From: an uncultured Pelagimonas sp.
GTDB lineage: Bacteria; Pseudomonadota; Alphaproteobacteria; Rhodobacterales; Rhodobacteraceae
Assembly: GCA_947497905.1 (NCBI GenBank)
Contig: CANMIH010000001.1
Coordinates: 558,001-622,000, forward strand
Direction: 5' to 3'
DNA: 64,000 bases
In this document: piece after piece, positions 60,140 through 64,000 of the stretch
Layout: the number at the start of each line of letters is the position of its first letter
Numbering within the stretch: position 1 is the stretch's first letter
The notes under the pieces: model-generated
Told to the model about the DNA's origin: nothing
The model's input: the letters and a program-made list of their open reading frames with translations, nothing else
Databases searched by the model: none
Position numbers and translations under genes: made by a program

Positions 60140-61269
60140 TACGCTGTCTCCTGTTTGATCAAGGCACTGGCCGCTTTGGCATCAAGCGGAGCAGGGCGAT
60201 CACAACCGGTTGTGATGGCAACAGAAGACCCGGTTTCAGCCGAAGTAAGAATGGCCCCCATCACGTCAACCGCATGCAGCGCGATTTCATCATTGCAGCG
60301 GTGCACGCGCCCGTCACGTATAGCCGCTGCCATATCCGCAAGTCCGGCACCCCGGTAATTGGCGTTATCCCCGTCGTTTGGCTCGGCAAAGGGGTGATCG
60401 TCGAGTGCAATCGTCTCACAGCGGCCCCCGGTGTCGTGGCGCAGGTCACCTGCGAAGAAGTTGGGGTCGGGCACAAACAGGGTGCCGGTTTCGCCGTAGA
60501 GTTCCATGTTCGAATGCGCATGGGCCTGAACGTCCCAGCTTGTGCCGTAGCTGATGATCGCGCCATTCGAGAACTGCAGCACCGCGTGTACCGTGGTGGG
60601 GGTTTTCACCGGAACCTGCTCACCCTCACGCGGGCCATTGCCGATGGTGCGGTGGCTGCTTGGGGTGCTGCTCATTGCGGTGACACGGGCCAAGGGGCCC
60701 AAAAGCTGGACAAGGTTGGTGATGTAATAGGGGCCCAGATCGAAAATAGGACCGGCTCCGGGCAGAAAGAAGAAATCAGGATTGGGATGCCAGCTTTCCA
60801 TGCCGTTGCTCATCACATGGATCGTGCCTGAGGTGACTTTGCCAATGGCACCTGCGTCAATCAGAGCACGGGCTTTCTGATGGCTTGCCCCAAGGAAGGT
60901 GTCCGGTGCAGATCCGATGCGCAATCCAGACTGAGTGGCAATCTGGTTCAGCGCGGCCCCTTCGTCTTTGGTCAGAACAAAGGGTTTTTCTGAATAAACG
61001 TGTTTCCCGGCCTGCAGGATGGATTTCGACACCTCAAAATGCGCCGCAGGGATGGTCAGATTGACCACGATTTCGATCTCTGCATCCGCCAGAAGATCGT
61101 CGACACTTAAGGCCGTAAGATCAAACTCGGCGGCGCGGCTCTCAGCCAGGGCCATATTGAGATCGGCGCAGGCCGTGACGGTGTAATCTTTGAAAAAACT
61201 GGCCATGCGCATGTAAGCCGCGGAGATGTTGCCGCAACCGATGATGCCGACCTTAACGGGGTGGGTCAT
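60139..61269 (-). CDS. Gfo/Idh/MocA-family oxidoreductase (copy 1)
   Basis: 376 aa. Rossmann GIIGCGNISAAYMRMASFF, catalytic SEKPFVL Lys, C-terminal domain with GAGPIFDLGPYYITNLVQLL. Two nucleotides separate it from the preceding isomerase. Divergent in sequence from copy 2, so the two probably act at different steps. Confidence 0.92.
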   Translation of the reverse strand: MTHPVKVGIIGCGNISAAYMRMASFFKDYTVTACADLNMALAESRAAEFDLTALSVDDLLADAEIEIVVNLTIPAAHFEVSKSILQAGKHVYSEKPFVLTKDEGAALNQIATQSGLRIGSAPDTFLGASHQKARALIDAGAIGKVTSGTIHVMSNGMESWHPNPDFFFLPGAGPIFDLGPYYITNLVQLLGPLARVTAMSSTPSSHRTIGNGPREGEQVPVKTPTTVHAVLQFSNGAIISYGTSWDVQAHAHSNMELYGETGTLFVPDPNFFAGDLRHDTGGRCETIALDDHPFAEPNDGDNANYRGAGLADMAAAIRDGRVHRCNDEIALHAVDVMGAILTSAETGSSVAITTGCDRPAPLDAKAASALIKQETA

Positions 61270-61271
61270 GC

Positions 61272-62018
61272 TCAGTGCCCTTTCAGATTGGAGATGGAGA
61301 CCCGTGCAAATCGCTCGGGGTCGCTTGGGTTGTCATGTTCGGCAACCAGATAGGCCTCGGGGGCCTTGGCGCGGATCAAGGCGATAAGATCGGGCCAGGG
61401 CAGAACACCGACACCGATATCGGCCCAGCCGTCTTCATCCTTGTTCTCGCCAGATGGGGCGATGTCTTTGACATGCACCGCGATAAGTCGTTCGGCGTGT
61501 CGGGCCACACTTTCCGCAGGATCCAATCCGGCACGGGCAATCCAGGCCAGATCCGCTTCCCACTGGATCGACGGGGCCTCAGCCAAAAGGATGTCCATCG
61601 GCAGGGTGCCATCGGGCAGGGCAACAAACTCAAAATCGTGGTTGTGCCAGGACAGGGTGATGTCGTGTGATTTCACCTTCACCGCAAAGCACTCAAGCTC
61701 GCGGGCCAGTGCCTGCCACCCAAGGGCGTCGGTCGGGCGGTCTTCAGGGTTGAGGAAGGGCACAATGATATGGGCCACCCCCAGTGTCTTGGCCAAAGCG
61801 ATGGTGCCGTCGAAATCCTGACGCAGGCTGTCGAGGGCAAAGTGACCGCTTGGCATGGTCAGACCTGCCTCTTTGAGTGCTGTGGCAAATCCGGGTGCAT
61901 CTTCATAAACGCCACCGAACCCTTCGACCGAGGTGTAGCCCAGTGACGCCAGAGTACCCAGAAATGCGGTTTGGCTGGCGGTGTTTCTTGATGAATATAG
62001 CTGAAAGGCAAAGCCCAT
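61272..62018 (-). CDS. Sugar phosphate isomerase/epimerase, TIM barrel (copy 1)
   Basis: 248 aa TIM barrel (GFAFQLYSSRNTASQTAFLG, LSWHNHDFEF, IQWEADLAWIARAGLDP, LIAVHVKDIAPSGENKDEDG, AYLVAEHDNPSDP). ATG at 62018 with AGGAGA 6 nt upstream; the frame is open to 62111 but would start within the ATPase gene. Second enzyme gene of the operon. Confidence 0.9.
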   Translation of the reverse strand: MGFAFQLYSSRNTASQTAFLGTLASLGYTSVEGFGGVYEDAPGFATALKEAGLTMPSGHFALDSLRQDFDGTIALAKTLGVAHIIVPFLNPEDRPTDALGWQALARELECFAVKVKSHDITLSWHNHDFEFVALPDGTLPMDILLAEAPSIQWEADLAWIARAGLDPAESVARHAERLIAVHVKDIAPSGENKDEDGWADIGVGVLPWPDLIALIRAKAPEAYLVAEHDNPSDPERFARVSISNLKGH

Positions 62019-62040
62019 GGTGTGTCTCCTAATCCGACCG

Positions 62041-63126
62041 TCAAAGACGGTTTTCGGTCTGTTTGTCAAAAAGTGAGCCCTCGGCTGGGGAAAAGCCGAT
62101 GGTGATATCATCGCCTGCGGTGACGCGGGCCTGGCCGCTCATGCGGAACCGGAAGGGGGCGCCTGCAACATGGGACCAGACCAAAGTGTCTGCGCCCATC
62201 GGTTCGACGAGGTCCACATGGCAGGTTGTCGTGAAGGGTTGGGACGCGGCCTCAGGACCGGTCACCACCATTTCAGGGCGAATTCCAAGCCAGCCTTCAC
62301 CGGGACGTAAGGGCGCGCCCGCCGTCTGATAGCCGGTCAGATCAAAGGTTGCGCCACCTGACGCAAAGCGGGGGCTGTCGGTACCCTCGATCCGCCCTTC
62401 GAAGAAGTTGATCGAGGGGGAGCCAATGAAACCAGCGACATATTTGTTGCTCGGACGGTTGTAGATTTCGTCTGGGCTGGCGATCTGCTGGACAACTCCG
62501 CCGCGCATAATGGCAATGCGATCGGCCAGTGTCATGGCTTCGACCTGATCATGTGTCACGTAGATCATGGTGTTTTTCAACCGCTGGTGCAGCAGTTTCA
62601 GCTCGACCCGCAGATCTGCTCGCAGTTTCGCGTCGAGGTTGGACAGTGGTTCGTCAAACAAGAAGACGTCGACATCACGCACAAGCGCCCGCCCGATGGC
62701 CACCCTCTGGCGCTGTCCGCCGGAGAGGGCGGCGGGTTTGCGCTTGAGAAGAGGGCCGATTTGCAGAATTTCGGCGGCCCGCTGCACACGTTCGGTGATC
62801 TCTGCCTTGGGCATGCGGGCATTGCGCAAACCAAAGGATAGATTTCCCTCAACGGTCATCTGCGGATAGAGCGCGTAGGATTGAAACACCATGCCGATGC
62901 CTCGGTCGCTGGGTTCTTCCCAGGTGACATTGCGGCCCCCGATATGAACCTCACCTTCAGTGATATCCAGCAGCCCGGCGATACAGTTCAACAACGTTGA
63001 TTTCCCGCATCCGGAGGCCCCCAGAAGCACCAGAAATTCGCCCTGAGGAATGTCGATATTCAGTTGATCCAGAACCCGGACGGCCCCGAATTCAAGTGTC
63101 AGATCTTTGACAGCTACAGTGGTCAT
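62041..63126 (-). CDS. Carbohydrate ABC transporter ATP-binding protein (UgpC/MalK type)
   Basis: 361 aa. Walker A GASGCGKSTLLNCIAG, signature ALSGGQRQRVAIGRALVRD, Walker B DVFLFDEPLSNLDA and a C-terminal TOBE/OB domain as in MalK/UgpC. Two nucleotides after the permease stop. Powers uptake of an oligosaccharide or sugar alcohol; the solute-binding protein must lie outside the window. Confidence 0.95.
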   Translation of the reverse strand: MTTVAVKDLTLEFGAVRVLDQLNIDIPQGEFLVLLGASGCGKSTLLNCIAGLLDITEGEVHIGGRNVTWEEPSDRGIGMVFQSYALYPQMTVEGNLSFGLRNARMPKAEITERVQRAAEILQIGPLLKRKPAALSGGQRQRVAIGRALVRDVDVFLFDEPLSNLDAKLRADLRVELKLLHQRLKNTMIYVTHDQVEAMTLADRIAIMRGGVVQQIASPDEIYNRPSNKYVAGFIGSPSINFFEGRIEGTDSPRFASGGATFDLTGYQTAGAPLRPGEGWLGIRPEMVVTGPEAASQPFTTTCHVDLVEPMGADTLVWSHVAGAPFRFRMSGQARVTAGDDITIGFSPAEGSLFDKQTENRL

Positions 63127-63128
63127 GA

Positions 63129-63977
63129 TCAGCCCTTTACTGCGCCCGAGGCAATGCCGCGTACGAACAGTTTGCCTGAGATGAAATAGATGGTGAGTGG
63201 AACCAATCCAGTCAGCAGCGTCGCTGCCATATTGACGTTATACTCTTTCACGCCCTGGACTGAGTTCACGATGTTATTGAGCTGCACGGTCATGGGATAG
63301 ATATCCGGCTTGGTGAAAATCACCCCAAACAGAAAGTCATTCCAGATGCCGGTGATCTGCAGGATCATTGCCACAACAAAGATCGGCAGTGACATCGGCA
63401 GCATGATGCGGAAATAGATCCCCCAGAACCCGGCACCATCGACCCGCGCGGCCTTGAACAGTTCTTCGGGAACCGAGGTGAAGTAGTTACGAAACAGCAG
63501 CGTCAGGATTGGCATGCCAAAGATTGTGTGGACAACAACCAGCCCGCTTAGTTTGCCCATGAGACCCGCTTCGCGCAGCAAAATCACAATCGGGTAGATC
63601 ATCACCTGATAGGGGATGAAGGCCCCGAAGATGAGGATGGTAAAGAACACTTCCGCGCCGCGAAATTTCCAGTTCGCCAGAAAATATCCGCTGACCGACG
63701 CCACGATGATCGAAACTGCGACGGAGGGCAGCAGGATCTGGATCGAATTCCAGAAACCACGGCTTAGCCCATCGCAATTGAGACCTGTGCAGGCGGTTGA
63801 CCAGGCTTTCACCCAGGGCTCAAACGTCACCTCGACGGGGGGTGAAAAGATATTGCCCATCCGTATTTCGGGCATGCCTTTGAGCGAGGTCACAACCATC
63901 ACATAGAGCGGCAGGACGTAGTACAGGCAAACCAGGATAAGCGTGCCGTAGAGCATGATATTGCGTCCGGTGATCAC
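63129..63977 (-). CDS. Carbohydrate ABC transporter permease (MalG-like; possibly continuing past the window)
   Basis: At least 282 aa, six membrane helices, inner-membrane component with the EAA loop in LFKAARVDGAGFWGIYFRIM. The periplasmic insert ACTGLNCDGLSRGFWNS resembles the glucose/mannose-type sugar permeases. A GTG at 63977 is a possible start, but the frame stays open to the window edge (about seven more codons), so the true start may lie outside. First visible gene of the sugar operon. Confidence 0.88.
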   Translation of the reverse strand: MITGRNIMLYGTLILVCLYYVLPLYVMVVTSLKGMPEIRMGNIFSPPVEVTFEPWVKAWSTACTGLNCDGLSRGFWNSIQILLPSVAVSIIVASVSGYFLANWKFRGAEVFFTILIFGAFIPYQVMIYPIVILLREAGLMGKLSGLVVVHTIFGMPILTLLFRNYFTSVPEELFKAARVDGAGFWGIYFRIMLPMSLPIFVVAMILQITGIWNDFLFGVIFTKPDIYPMTVQLNNIVNSVQGVKEYNVNMAATLLTGLVPLTIYFISGKLFVRGIASGAVKG

Positions 63978-64000
63978 CCGACGCGGGCGCGGCCCATTGG

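Overview
The window looks like a chromosomal segment of a marine alphaproteobacterium of the Roseobacter group (Rhodobacteraceae). The evidence is the gene order ntrC-ntrY-ntrX-trkA-trkH-hfq-hflX, a DMSP lyase of the DddP type, an RNase E with a very large acidic insertion in its S1 domain, two Hint-domain proteins of a type common in roseobacters, tatABC followed by a DUF815 ATPase, and GC-rich coding sequence throughout. No phage, transposase, integrase, CRISPR array or plasmid function was seen. Genus and species cannot be fixed from the sequence alone.

Layout. 1-8.8 kb (+): end of ntrC, then ntrYX (nitrogen or redox signalling), trkAH (K+ uptake), hfq and hflX. 8.8-9.2 kb: two consecutive long stem-loops of equal length and unknown function. 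9.2-13.8 kb (-): an ABC-F ribosome-associated ATPase preceded by a 25-codon leader ORF and a hairpin that hides its ribosome binding site, an exopolysaccharide-type sugar transferase, and a corrinoid/Fe-S reductive-dehalogenase-like protein. 13.9-19.5 kb: a hypothetical protein, a LysR regulator divergent from a DJ-1/PfpI protein, a penicillin-acylase-family hydrolase and a beta-hydroxyacid dehydrogenase. 19.5-23.6 kb: rne with a long structured leader. 23.7-31 kb: a small membrane/secreted pair, tusA and ccdA (divergent), a membrane alpha/beta hydrolase overlapping a cytochrome P450, class I fructose-bisphosphate aldolase, an Lrp regulator divergent from a cupin, and a WYL regulator. 31-35.6 kb: tatABC, a DUF815 ATPase, a geranylgeranyl-reductase-like flavoprotein and a peptidase C26.

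35.6-45.5 kb: an RTX/Hint protein, a GFA-family protein and an SDR (whose ribosome binding site sits in a perfect hairpin), a secreted metallo-beta-lactamase-fold protein with a degenerate metal site, an ICMT-like methyltransferase, pntAB (proton-translocating transhydrogenase), RidA, a second WYL regulator and a PilZ protein. 45.5-53.2 kb: an HxlR regulator divergent from a flavodoxin-like protein with palindromic operators between them, an alpha/beta hydrolase-OsmC fusion, an EEP nuclease/phosphatase, a NUDIX hydrolase, dddP, two unknown proteins and a lytic transglycosylase. 53.4-57.6 kb: glnB-glnA, the bifunctional NAD(P)HX repair enzyme and a small Hint protein. 57.8 kb: tRNA-Leu(UAG). 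58-64 kb (-): a sugar uptake/catabolism operon (ABC permease, ATPase, two TIM-barrel isomerases, two Gfo/Idh/MocA dehydrogenases) that runs out of the window.

How parts connect: ntrC, ntrYX and glnBA are the nitrogen-control machinery. hfq, hflX, rne and the ABC-F protein form a post-transcriptional/ribosome theme. pntAB and the NAD(P)HX repair enzyme serve NAD(P)H homeostasis. The main candidate for an undescribed system is the leader-peptide translational attenuator in front of the ABC-F gene (10744-10972, minus strand).
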